Assembly (NCBI GenBank): GCA_947095535.1
Contig: OX352774.1
Location: 1,612,001 to 1,676,000, forward strand
DNA: 64,000 bases
Source of the DNA: Poecilobothrus nobilitatus
Taxonomy: Eukaryota > Arthropoda > Insecta > Diptera > Dolichopodidae
Direction: 5' to 3'
The first letter of the stretch is position 1. Every line of letters starts with the position of its first letter. The notes under the pieces are model-generated. The model was not told the DNA's origin, made no database searches, and saw only the letters and a list, made by a program, of their open reading frames with translations. This document shows, one piece after another, positions 26,199 through 36,955 of the stretch. A program made the position numbers and the translations under genes.

Positions 26199-27600
26199 TG
26201 ATTTTGATTAATAAAATAAAATACCTAGGAGTGGTACTTGATCCAAAATTGAAATGGAAAGGTAATACTGAAGAAAGAGCCAAAAAGACCTATGTAGCAG
26301 GAAAATGTAAATGACCTATTCTTGCAGGAAAATGTTAGGTGAAAAATGGGGATTAAAGCCAAGAATAGCTTTATGAATGTACACAGCTATAGTACGCCCA
26401 ATCCTTACCTACGGATCAATAGTGCGGTGGCCAGCTCTGGAGAAGGAGTATATTCGAACCAAGCTTGGTAGAATACAGAGGAGTGCATGTGTAAGTATTA
26501 CGGGTGCGTTTAGGTCAACGCCAAAAAATGCACTGAATGCACTTCTATACCTTCTCCCGGCTGATCTTCATATTAAATCTTTAGCTTGTTGTAGCGCAAT
26601 CAGACTCCGAAAGAATGGGTATTGGCGTGCAAAACTCTATGGACACAGCAGTATTCTAAGCGCGACAGCTCATGATTTGATTCCGCAGACTACGTAATTC
26701 CAAGTTTGGAAATTATTAAGAACTTCAACATCAAGATTCCATCAAGAAGGGAATGGAAACAGAAAAACCCCTTGGGAGAAATTGACACTGCATTCTTCAC
26801 TAATGGTTCAAAGATAGAGCGTGGTGTCCGTGTGATGCTTTCCGACTTCCAGATAAAGCGAGTGTAATTCAAGCTGAAATACTAGGAATCTGAAAAGCAT
26901 GCCAAATACTAGGGAACATTACTTCTCTGAGAGAAAGCATTGCAATAGTTATGGACAGCCAAGCAGCAATTGCGGCTCTCAACTCTACAATAATAACATC
27001 TAAGCTCGTCAGGAAATGCTTTGACGAGCTTAAAAATGTAAGTAATCAATACAATGTTACATTACTGTGGGTTCCGGAACATAGGAACATCGCAGGTAAT
27101 GAACAAGCTGATGAGTTAGCAAGGAGGGGCTAAAAAAAATGCTTCACTGGCGGAACAGGTAGACCCACCGCTAAACAGCGTTAAGATATCTTCCTCTACT
27201 TTTTGCTCTTAGCAAATCGTAGGTGGAATGAACTAGCCACATGTTGTACGGCAAGTTAAGTTTGGCCATCGTATGATAAAAAAAGACTAGGTACCTCATT
27301 CAATTCATCATGCCGCAGCCGTGGTGAACAGAATGAGAAAGAATCCATCACACACTTCACCTGTAAGTGCCTAGCGCTGGCTAGGGCCAGGAGAGCAATT
27401 CTGGGTAGGCATCAACTCAACGATCTTAGTGATCTAGCGATTAAGCAACCTGCAGAAATGGTAAGGTTTCTTAACGCAACGAAATGGATCTAAAATTAAA
27501 CTAATATAGCCCTATTATAAGCCTTGTGTTCACGGAAGTGGTAGCAAAACTGTGCTAATGCGCTAATTGAAGTCACTGTCATGAGCGGCGGTGACCAGCC
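26199..27600 (+). mobile_element. LINE remnant F: RT thumb, RNase H and C-terminal knuckle
   Basis: The sequence starts with KIKYLGVVLDPKLKWK (RT thumb) and continues at 26377-26697 with MYTAIVRPILTYGSIVRWPA and LGRIQRSACVSITGAFRSTP, typical of Jockey/LOA-like LINEs. RNase H follows: FFTNGSKIERGV (first Asp changed to Asn), a disrupted AEI block, VMDSQAAIAALNS and LLWVPEHRNIAGNEQADELA (26951-27133). The tail at about 27310-27490 has a Cys/His knuckle (CRSRGEQNEKESITHFTC) and ends at TAA after ATKWI. The 3' UTR runs to about 27600. Multiple frameshifts are present, and the 5' three quarters of the element are absent. Confidence 0.75.
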
Positions 27601-27610
27601 ACCCACACCA

Positions 27611-27800
27611 ACCAACCAATCTGACTCTATTTATAGACACGGGAGCAGATATATTTTAGAAAATGAAACTTCCCAAATAAATGGCATCACAGATAAAAAC
27701 ATTACGATTTTGAAATAATATTTAAACAAGGCAAGATGAATACTAATGCCGATGCTCTATCGAGAATACAAGTTGACTCTATTAGATTAAAGGAAATGAT
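27611..27800 (+). mobile_element. Tiny gypsy-type pol remnant
   Basis: LFIDTGADI (aspartic protease active site) near 27626 is followed within about 110 bp by KMNTNADALSRIQ, the segment just after RNase H. Most of reverse transcriptase and RNase H must have been deleted. The fused piece is too short for finer classification. Confidence 0.55.
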
Positions 27801-28339
27801 ACCGAAAAATAACATAAACGTAATTACAAGAAATATGAGAAGGAAGAAATATATAAAAATAATAATAATAATGAGATGGCCCATATCCGAAAGGAAAAAG
27901 GCCCAACCTTTATGGGTATATTTATATACCCATTTAAAGTAATAAAAAAAAAAAAAATTAATGAAAATAAGTACCTTACATACCTTACATATAAATATGA
28001 AGATTGATCACCTTCATATTTGGAACGCAACATCAATAGCAGATATTTAGCCTTAAAATAAGGAAACGGCAATTTAGTTTGCCATATTGATCAGCGGTTA
28101 CTGCGCTGGATAAATATACGGTAAATTGTATGTGTGTCATTAGGAAAGACTTATAACGGCACGTTAGCCGCATACATACAATTAGTTAGGGAAAGACATT
28201 AAATATATATATATATATATCATCAAATTTATTACACAATATTTCTATTGATATGGTTTGTTTTTGCTTCCTTTATTAATTTTTCCACCTTTTTCTTGAA
28301 TTTTTATATTTTACCGTTTTATCAGTGTTCTCTGGATCT
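27801..28339. other. Spacer with simple repeat
   Basis: AT-rich, with an (AT)n tract at about 28206-28221. Between 28130 and 28185 a CGGCACGTTAGCCG hairpin-like stretch is flanked by TGTATG and CATACA. No gene is seen. Confidence 0.35.
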
Positions 28340-28725
28340 TTTTTTGGGTATTTTATAGTGTTTTTCTAATTTTTAAATTTTCATATATCAACGGCGTTAT
28401 CCAAGAATTATTTCTTGTTCTAACTGACACTGAAGTTGTGCATAAAACTTTTACTTCCTGTGTTATCTTAATTAACGTATCAATTTCAAAAATATTTGTA
28501 TTTTCCATTTTATTATTTACAATATGATACATCTGGTTATAATCAGTTTTACTTATAGTATGTTTTTTCATTGGAGTTTTCATAATACTAACTGTTTTTA
28601 GTGATACTATTGCCAATTGGTGATCAGATAGATTATTATTTTCTATTGAAAAAGTAATATTATATTTATCGGTAAAATTTGTTATTATAATGTGATAAAT
28701 TAATATGATATGATCAATAATTATG
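28340..28725 (-). mobile_element. LINE remnant G: endonuclease/RT linker
   Basis: The minus strand reads NNLSDHQLAIVSLKTVSI (endonuclease SDH block), then a linker ending RNNSWITPLIYENLKIRK, the SWIT/PWIT box before reverse transcriptase. Only about 120 codons remain. It fits the same CR1-like group as LINE B. Confidence 0.6.
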
Positions 28726-28744
28726 AATAAAATAAAAACTCTTT

Positions 28745-29985
28745 TTTATACCCTACACTTAAAGTATAGGATATATTAACTTTGGTATGATGTTTGTAAT
28801 CACCAAAAGGAAGCGAGTTAGATATGGACATGTATATATATTCTGAATCAGGATCACCTCCTGAGTCGATTTAGCGATGTCCGTCCGTCCGTTCGCACAA
28901 TGATTCAAAAACTAGTGAAGCTATATTGATGAAATTTATATAGTAGGTTACTAATTACGAAAGGAAGGCTAAGTTCGAATCTGGACAAAATCGATCCACG
29001 GGTTCGGGTACCTCCCATACAACTCCCAAAACCGACAACGCATATCTTCGAAATTAATAAAGATAAAAACTTAAAATTTTGTACGAGGATGTGTTTTCCT
29101 AAATCCCTGATATCCCTAAAATTTGGGATGAATTGGAGTGGTTGTTCGGGTACCTCCCACACAACTTCCAAAACCGAACAAGCATATATTCGAAATTAAT
29201 AAAGATAGAAACTTCAAATTTGGTACTAAGGTGTTGTTTCCTGAATCCCTGATTTGTCCAAAGTTTGAGATGAATTGGAGGAGTTGTTCGGGTACCTCCC
29301 ACACAACTCCCAAAACCGAACAAGCATATCTTCGAAATTATTAAAGATAGAAACTTCAAATTTGATACGAGGGTGCTGTTTCCTGAATCCCTGATTTGCC
29401 TAAGACTTGAGATGAATTGGAGAGGTTGTTCGGGTACCTCCCATACAACTCCCAAAACCGAACAAGCATATCTTCGAAATTAATAAAGATAGAAACTGCA
29501 AATTTGATACAAGGGTATTGTTTTCTGAGTCCCTGATTTGCCTAAAATTTCAGATGAATTAGAATGGTTGTTCGGGTATCTGCCACACAACTCCCACGAC
29601 CAAACAAGCATATCTTCGAAATTAATAAATATAAAAACTTGAAATTTGATATAAGAGTGTTCTACCCAGTTCTGATGATGTCTCTAAAATTTGAGACGAA
29701 TTGGGGTGGTGCTCCACGTGCTTTCACACACTTCCCAAAACCTAACAAGCATATTTTCGAATTTACTATAGTTATTTATCTAATCTTTAATATAGTTAGT
29801 TATCGAATTTAATATAGAATTTAAGATAGAAATCTGAAATTTTGTACAAAGGTTGTAAAAGCATTTATTTTTTTAGCTTAGGTATATTAAATACCTAACT
29901 AAAATAACTTATGGATTTTTAATTTAATTTGAATTTTTTAGGTGTAGGGTATAAATAAGTCGGTTGCATCGACTTACTGTTACTT
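28745..29985 (+). repeat. Dispersed element with ~six tandem 142-bp units, copy 1
   Basis: The left end has ATACCCTACACTTAAAG and the right end the complementary GTGTAGGGTAT, followed by a hairpin (AAGTCG-GTTGCAT-CGACTT). An internal block at 28825-28900 reads TATATTCTGAATCAGGATCA, then GAGTCGATTTAGCGATGTCC with repeated TCCG. Six 142-bp units follow. The phrase TTCGGGTACCTCCCAC recurs at 29003, 29145, 29287 and 29429, with diverged forms at 29571 and about 29713. Open frames across the units are shared by both strands and are products of the repeat. A second copy is at 50.05-50.6 kb. Confidence 0.8.
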
Positions 29986-29999
29986 TTACTTGTTTTTTA

Positions 30000-30533
30000 T
30001 TAAATTAGCTTTATTCATTATTAAAAACATATATATATTATTTGGTCTTTTTGACTGTTAAACTCTGACTGACTCGTCCATTCTTTGAACGTTATTATAT
30101 ATCTTGCAGATCAGGAAAAGAAAATAAAAGAATATTAAACGTTCCAGTTTTAAGTGGTACGCTTGGGTCAAAAGATATCATTTTAATTTTGGTCAATGTG
30201 CATTGCACATGTTAAATTATATCATTTGTACTTTCTTATCTACTAAAGAATGTACAAATAATTTTTATTGTGAAAAATTTATAAACTGACCTGTTTCAAT
30301 TTTACATTGTAAATTTATTTATTTATAACTTCACTATATGCATAATATTACTGAATCATAATATTGCTTTTAGTATGTCATATTTAACGTGTTAAATAGA
30401 ATCATATTTCAACAACATATTACATATATATTCATATTAAATTGTTCGTGAAATATGATTTATTTTATCACTTATTATCATAATTTACCATTAATGAGGA
30501 AGAGCATCGTGAACCTCAAATCGGTTCATAACA
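30000..30533 (-). repeat. Probable 3' LTR of errantivirus A
   Basis: On the minus strand a polypurine tract ends at 30534 and is followed by TGTTATGAACCG, a good LTR start. The far end is not fixed, because no second LTR is present in the window to compare. A/T-rich sequence with GAGTCAGTCAGAG near 30055-30075 could be an initiator region. Confidence 0.4.
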
Positions 30534-30548
30534 TCCCTCCCCCTTAAA
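30534..30548 (-). promoter_or_regulatory. Candidate polypurine tract of errantivirus A
   Basis: The minus strand reads AAAAGGGGGAGGGA-like purines (plus-strand TCCCTCCCCCTT) about 470 bp beyond the env-like frame. This is the expected place for second-strand priming in an LTR retroelement. Confidence 0.5.
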
Positions 30549-31021
30549 AGAAAATTCATACCGTATATACTATGAATTTTGGGCATTTAGAGAAAAATCA
30601 AAAATTTTGTGAACAATTTAAATAAAAATTGTTACGTCAGTCAGAATTTTTAATGCTTAAATTTAAAATGCAAAGAAAAAAAACATTTTCTAAGCTCACA
30701 AAAAAAATTTTTTATATTGGCAAAGTACTTATAATTGTTTTGCTAGTTTTTAAGTTGAATGATCAAACTAAAAAATTCTTTATTAAATTTGTTAATGACA
30801 TTGATTTTATTATTTTTTGTTGTTTTTTTCATAAAAAAAAAATAAGTGTATATAGTTATTAACTTGTTTTATTACATTATTTTTTTTTTTTATAAAATTT
30901 GTTACATAACTTTATAAATGATTTAAAAAAACTAACCTCTATATTTAGTGGTATATTAAAAAAAAATTTTTTTTTTTTGATTGATTCTTTTTTATTTTTT
31001 CTATTCTTCTACTTCATATTC
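30549..31021. other. Spacer between env remnant and polypurine tract
   Basis: A/T-rich. The 77-codon plus-strand frame at 30629-30862 has no recognisable motif and is not called. Confidence 0.35.
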
Positions 31022-32370
31022 TTAAATCTTCTCTTGTAGGAGGATGTTTACTAAATTACCAGTATTTAAATTTTGAACAGTTGATATTTTATTACATTTT
31101 AATTTATCATATTTCCTATATAAAATTGACAGTATTATAAGAAAGGAAAGAAGAGAAAATATAGAAATCAATGAAATGTATAAGTGTGTTATCGTAATAG
31201 GTTGTTCAAGATCAGTAAGTTTAATTGATTGTAATTCTGTACTGAATTCGTTTAATTTGAAATCCTTCATATTGTTAATAGCAGGTATAATTCAAACTAT
31301 GTTTTGTCCAAGTTCGAAAGATGTTTCATTTGGAATAAATTCATAAGAGAAAATATTTTTGTTACTTGAGATTGTAATACTTGAGATTTTAAACTAAAAA
31401 TGTCACTGTTATATAATTTTTCAATACTTATATCGTTTCCACAAGCGATTTTTATATTAGTGTGCTTAGGTAATTTATACAACCAAGTATTGTGTTTAAC
31501 AAGGTTAAACCATAATTCCTAGTCTGATTTAAAAACTCTGATTCTACAATCTTCAGGTTTAGTGTAACCTTCCATTAACTTCATAACGCAATTTTGCTTC
31601 AGACTATTATAGTAAACTAAATTTTATTTACATATGAAATTTTCTTCGCGGTAGTTTATACATTGCTCCATATCTGAATTACCAAGAACTATGTATCGAT
31701 GTAATTCATCGTTTATAGCTATATAATCTGCCTTTAGGTTTATGAAATAAAATGTGTTATTTTTTGATTTGACTGGTAGACTAGTTACTTTATGCAAACT
31801 AAATATTTCTGTGACCAGAGGAATGGTTATTTGAACCATTAAGTGGTTTTTAACATGTAGAGGTTCGACAGTAACTATTTTATTGAGAAGTGGTAGGTTT
31901 AATCTGTTTATGCGAAAAGGTAAATTTAAATGATCCTTACCTTCTAGTTGAATATCTTTGATTGCTTTTAAAAAAATTTAGCATTGAAAAATTTATGGGA
32001 CATTTTTCCCAATTGTGATTCTTGCAAGGTATTTAAAAATTTGTTGTGATATAAGCTTATTGGCGGAGACTGATAGAATGTTAGCTGTTTCGTCAAACAA
32101 GTGAAGGATATTTTCCAAACCCTTGTAAAAATTTAGGTTTTCAGTAAGTTCATTTAGTTTATCGTTTATTAGAGCGAAATTGTTATTTAATTTTATTTGA
32201 GTTTCATTAAAGTTTTTAATTTGACTGTTGATAACAGATGTATGCATTTTATGATGATGCATTTGACTGTTGATAACAGATGTATGCATCACTTTCCCAT
32301 AACCATTTTGTAAACGATTTTTTAACTTACTCACGTAATTTTCATAATTATATATTGCTTCTGCGACTCG
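31022..32370 (-). pseudogene. Errantivirus A env-like (F-type) remnant
   Basis: Four minus-strand frames in order (32334-31993, 31839-31624, 31482-31297, 31270-31022) lie directly after pol. The first is rich in Asn and heptad-like Leu/Ile. The last has a hydrophobic membrane anchor (THLYISLISIFSLLSFLIIL) followed by a short basic cytoplasmic tail. This layout fits the envelope protein of insect errantiviruses, which mediates membrane fusion. Near 32220-32285 a 30-bp phrase (CATTTGACTGTTGATAACAG) is repeated in tandem. At least three frame breaks and stops make it inactive. Assignment is by position and topology, since sequence motifs are weak. Confidence 0.55.
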
Positions 32371-32372
32371 AG

Positions 32373-34913
32373 TTAACGACGAAAGGATTTCCGCTTGCAG
32401 TGTATGTAAAAACCTTGCTTTGGTTTAATAAATAAAATAAAAAAATAAAATAAATCCAAATAATACTTCGTAAGGTAAAACCCAGTCGCAGTATGGGGTG
32501 TCTTATTATAACAAAATGAATATTCTAATAAGTTGTCCCAACCTGGAGTGCCCTTTACGTAAGTTTTGTCGGTAATATAACTGCGAAGGTAATATAACTG
32601 CGAATTACCTAAACTTCTATGCGTTCGTCCAAGTGCCCTATTTGACTTAAGATGGTAGGGACTTGTTTGGATTTTCTTTATTTTCAATAATTTACAAGTA
32701 TTTTTAAATAAATCGCTTGAAATTAAATTAGTATAAACGCTATTCCTTGATGGTCCCCCAAAGGTGCATCATGGTATTCAAAAGGATTTTCTTAATTTCT
32801 TCTGGTGTTGTTCAATTAGATTTTTGTTTATTAGGGTTTGTGATTGATTCTTTGTATTAAAATTTTCTTCGGTAATAAATGAACTTTGATTTTCTACAAT
32901 ATCGGATGGGGTAACATAGTTTAAATTAGCTTTACTTCTTCTTACGACTTTTACTTCAATAGTTTCAAGTCGGGAGAGAGCGTCTGCATTTGTGTTCGGA
33001 TATCCTGCTGTGTGTTTTACCGTAAAGGTGTATTCTTCTAGTTTTATTCGCCAGTGAAGAATTCTAGAAGTTGGATCTTTTAGGTTGAAAACCCAAACCA
33101 AAGGATTATGATCTGTTGTAACTGTGAATTCTCGCCCATGAATATAAGGACGGAAATGAGCCCACACTATTGCCAGAGCTTCCTTTTCTATAGTGGATTA
33201 GTTTCTTTCTGCTTTATTTAGAACTCGACTAGCATATGCCATCGGTAAGTGTAATTTTTTAAGATTGCAATTTTGTGAAAGAACTGCTCCTATTGCATTA
33301 TTACTAGCATCAACTGTTATAAAAAAGTGTTCTGAAAAATTTGGGTACTGTACAATGGGTGGTTTTACAATAGCTTCTTTAATTTTTGAAAATATTCCTC
33401 AACGAAAGCGTCCCAAACAAATGGCACATCTTTCCTAAAAAGTTTGTTTAATGGTTGAGCTAGTTTTGAAAAGTTTTCAATAAATTTCCTATAGTATCCA
33501 GTCAATCCTAGGAAAGATTTGACTAGTTTAGGTGTAGTTGGAGCTAATATATTTTCTATAGCTTGTATTTTTTCTGGATGAGACTTAACTCCTTCATCCG
33601 AAATTACATGCCCTAAACACATAACCTCTTTATGTAGAAATTTACACTTTTCGTGTTGCAATTTTAAGTTATATTTTTCAAGAGCGTTTAATACGTCTAT
33701 TAATTTTTTATTATGGTCTTTTAAATTTTTGCCATAAATAATTATGTCATCAAGATATACTAGGCAACGAATTCCTTGTAAACCGGTAGGAACTTTATTC
33801 ATCAATCTTTGGAAAGTAGAGGTGCATTTCATAGGCCAAATGGCATACGGTTAAATTCGTAATGACCTTGGGCAGTACTAAAAGCTGTTTTAGAATTATC
33901 GGATTCCTTCACTTGTATTTGGTGAAATCCATTTGCAAAGTCTAAGGTCGTAATTGAATTTGAATCACCCAGTTGTCCTAAAATATCCTCGATGTTAGGC
34001 AAAGATTTTTCGAAAATCTACCATTACCCGCCATTTCTTTTGTCCATCTGGACCGGGTTTTTTTTAGATATAACTAATAAAGGTAAGTTTCAAGGGCTAG
34101 AACTTGGTCGCACTTTTTATTGGAAATCATAGCGTCTACTTGTCTCTTAATTTCCTCTTTATGAACTTCAGTTAAACGATAGGGTCTAGTATTAATAGGT
34201 ATTTTACTTGGTTCAGTTTTTATTTCATGGTTAATTACCGGAGTTACGAATAAAAAATCACCGTCCAAATAGAACAGATGATTGTATTCTCTACGTATAT
34301 TAATTATAAAACACTTTTTTTCGTAATTTAAATGGTACAACTTAAGTTGACATTCTAATATTTTCAACCTGTTTTCAATGATACTACTCAAATGATTTTC
34401 CTTTAAATTATATACATTAAATATTGCAAGTGGTTCCAGTTTAATTGGGATATGCTTTTCAATCTCAACAGAGTGGGTATTGGTATTTAAAATGCTAATT
34501 TTGATAAAACCTTAGGTGGGCTTTTCAATGGTATTGGAGATAAAAATTCCTTGTTCCTTTATTTATTCAAGATCTAAATGAACTACGGACTCTTCTTTTA
34601 AGTTTACAGGGCCTTATTTGATTAGTTTCTCTGTTCTAGGTTGTATAATCATTTTCTTTTCAATTACATCAAAATGAAATGTATAATTTGTATTATTTAA
34701 TTTGAAAACAGTTTTATTATTTCCGTAATCTATTACGGTATTTGTTTCTTTTAAAAAATCTTCTCCAATTATTCCATCTTGTGGAATAGGAAAATTTGAA
34801 GGAACTATATGGAAATTAACTTTATCCGCAGAACGAAAAAGTGGAAAATGTTTCATATAATAGCAGTTCAGAGGTTGTAAATAAAAGTTTTTTAAATCCA
34901 ATGGTTCCTCCAA
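32373..34913 (-). pseudogene. Errantivirus A pol: protease, RT, RNase H, partial integrase
   Basis: In coding order: protease end with DGIIGEDFL (34913-34614); RT start with INTRPYRLTEVHKEEI (34391-34074); RT palm with LVYLDDIIIYGK, the YLDD catalytic pair, then FLGLTGYYRKFI (33832-33365); RNase H tail with VTTDHNPLVW and NTNADALSRL (33167-32778); and an integrase core piece with KIQTSPYHLKSN and PHTATGFYLTKY (32687-32373). The integrase zinc finger and first catalytic Asp are missing: sequence passes from the post-RNase H region to the last third of the integrase core within about 100 bp. Frames change between blocks. Gag is absent because the element stops near 34913, next to a LINE piece. 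Confidence 0.8.
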
Positions 34914-34914
34914 T

Positions 34915-35480
34915 AGTTAAACTTACTAAAAGAGCGGTTGAAAATGGTGACAGTATATATATTATATTATCAAGATTGCGAGATTATAGAATATATAATA
35001 ATGTAAGATTATATTTACCATTTTTCCATGACCAAGAAGATATTTGTTATGAAGGTATAACGAAAACTAATGTCAAAGTATTAATAAATCAGAAAGGATT
35101 ACCAACCAAAGAATTATCTGGAACTGAGTGAATTATATTACCAATATCATAAAAGTATAGGACTCTCCAGTAAAGAGGTAAAAAAAGACCTAGCAGTATA
35201 TAGATGGATTCCTGGCAAAATTTTTTGATTTGTAGGCCGTAATGACAGTAACAGTAATGATGCTAAAAAAAATAATATACAAATCGGTAATTTAAAAATT
35301 TTGTATCTAAATATATACAGCTTGAGAAATAAGATATTTAGATTAGAAACAGTAATTAATGAATATAAAACAATTTATATAATAATCCTTACAGAAAATT
35401 CTTCTAAATAAATTTAAATTTAAATAACATAAATTTTTATATATACTCTGACTCCTTCTCTGGGCAAAATAACCTGATAT
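34915..35480 (+). mobile_element. LINE remnant H: ORF1 tail and endonuclease start
   Basis: From about 35180 the plus strand gives AVYRWIPGKIF, resembling the ORF1 tail of LINEs A and E. At 35280-35400 it gives NLKILYLNIYSLRNKI and IIILTENSSK, the first and second blocks of a LINE endonuclease. The open frame before this (34920-35131) I do not recognise. No RT follows. Confidence 0.45.
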
Positions 35481-35887
35481 TGATATACAGGACATAGTCT
35501 ACTCAAAGTTTTGTGGTTAATATCTAAACCTAAATTAAATTTCTGATTATCTTTTATGCAATTAATACATTTATTTTTTATATTTTTCCTAAGGGAGGTG
35601 AGAATCTTCCAAAGACACAAAGAATTTCCCCCTTGGTAGTGTCAGATTCTTGCTATATATAGCTTGCTTGCGTGACTATAGCCGTTACAACAGTTACAAC
35701 ATGTAGTAGTATATAACACCTTACTACATGAGGTAATTATTGAAGGCAACCCCCACTGTCACTGTAGCGGCTATTATTATTGGTATTAGTATTCTTATTA
35801 ATATTATTATTATTTTACTACAGAGTCAGGGCCATCAGTGGATGACAACGTGCAGTATATAACACCTTTCTTGCATGATATAACCAA
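35481..35887. other. Spacer with a short direct repeat
   Basis: The phrase AGTATATAACACCTT occurs near 35710 and again near 35852, each followed by a CATGA box. No gene is seen. A minus-strand frame at 35620-35420 is open but unrecognised. Confidence 0.3.
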
Positions 35888-35974
35888 ATATTATTATTAT
35901 TATTTTATTATTATTATTATTATTATTACTATTATTACTAATATTATTATTGTTATTATTATTATTACTACTAT
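35888..35974. repeat. (ATT)n microsatellite
   Basis: Nearly continuous ATT/TTA triplets with a few ACT interruptions. Confidence 0.9.
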
Positions 35975-36915
35975 GTTTAGTAGTTTACTACTCGTTTTAT
36001 GTGCCATCAGCAACTTAAGACACTTTTCATTGCTTGTACACTCAGTCGCTATATGGTTGAAACCCTTATATGTGGAACACCTCGTGACATTTATGGCATC
36101 AAACACTTTACCTCTTTCCTATCTACGCACAATTTTTTCGCTGCCAGTATTATGGGGAAAGATTTCTTGTATACCTCAACAGTCACATTGTACATTTCTT
36201 TATTATATTTCCTTATAGTATTTATTTTAATAATCTTCAGTTCGCTTAATTCCATAAATTAATTTTATTTCCTAAGTTTCTCTATTATTTCCACTTAGTT
36301 CATTTTATTATTCATATGCACTATTTCAAATCTTGGCTTAATCTCTTATATTTTAATATCATACCTTTATCATATCAACTTTAATTTTTTCCCTCTCTTC
36401 TTTAGTTTCGGTTTCAATCACAACTACTCCATTCCTTCTATTTTCTATATTTTTTATTTTTAAATTTTTTGGGTCGACCTTAGTATTTAAATCTTTTTTT
36501 GTTTGTTAATTTTTTTTGTTTACTTTTCGGCTGAACAACTAATGGTAGTTGTTCTTGTTCATATTATTATATTTGAAACACTTGGAGTATTTTTTATGAT
36601 GTCAGTAAATGATATGTTTTGACCTATATTTGAATCTTTTCCATAATTAATTTGTTGCATATCTCATAATTTTTTTCCACTGCCTTTAAAAAAGTTTCAT
36701 TAATTTATCACTTTATGATTTAAATACAACAGAAATTTGTGTGCCATTTTTTCCCAATTCTTTTCTTTGCATTGAACTGATTTTTCAAATCGCTTTCTAT
36801 AACTTGACTCTATTTCCGTAAATAAACTTTTCACCTCATTTTAATTTTTTTTACAGCTGCTTCGAAATTTTCTTTATATTCTTTCAAATATTCATTGTTT
36901 TTTACCATTATGAAA
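35975..36915 (-). pseudogene. LINE ORF1/gag remnant with zinc knuckle
   Basis: The minus strand begins near 36913 with YLKEYKENFEAAVKKIK. Near 36490-36380 it has VDPKNLKIKNIE and NGVVVIETETKEEREK, a fold typical of Jockey-type ORF1 proteins. At about 36105-36020 it has a CCHC-like knuckle (CSTYKGFNHIATEC, with one ligand changed to Tyr) followed by a second Cys/His pair. Stops and shifts occur throughout. ORF1p of this kind coats the element RNA. Confidence 0.5.
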
Positions 36916-36955
36916 AAAACAATGAATATTTGAGAGAATATGTAAAAAACAAACC
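36870..36955. repeat. Imperfect hairpin at the junction with piggyBac
   Basis: CAAATATTCATTGTTTTTT is followed by ACCATTATG and then by the complement AAAAAAACAATGAATATTTG. Pairing continues for about 15 more bases with mismatches. The arms are about 34 bp. Confidence 0.6.

Noticed and set aside
29099..29455. Repeated protein frames with EVPEQPLQF on both strands
   Set aside because: They are by-products of the 142-bp tandem units. There is no start or codon bias, and they differ between copies.
29940..30000. Helitron 3' end (hairpin near TACTTTTACTTG)
   Set aside because: The hairpin is good, but no CTRR terminus follows, and a complementary terminal motif at the other side argues for an inverted-repeat element.
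34841..35131. 96-codon plus-strand frame overlapping the errantivirus protease
   Set aside because: Its first third is antisense to pol. The remainder has no recognised homology and was only noted as part of LINE remnant H.
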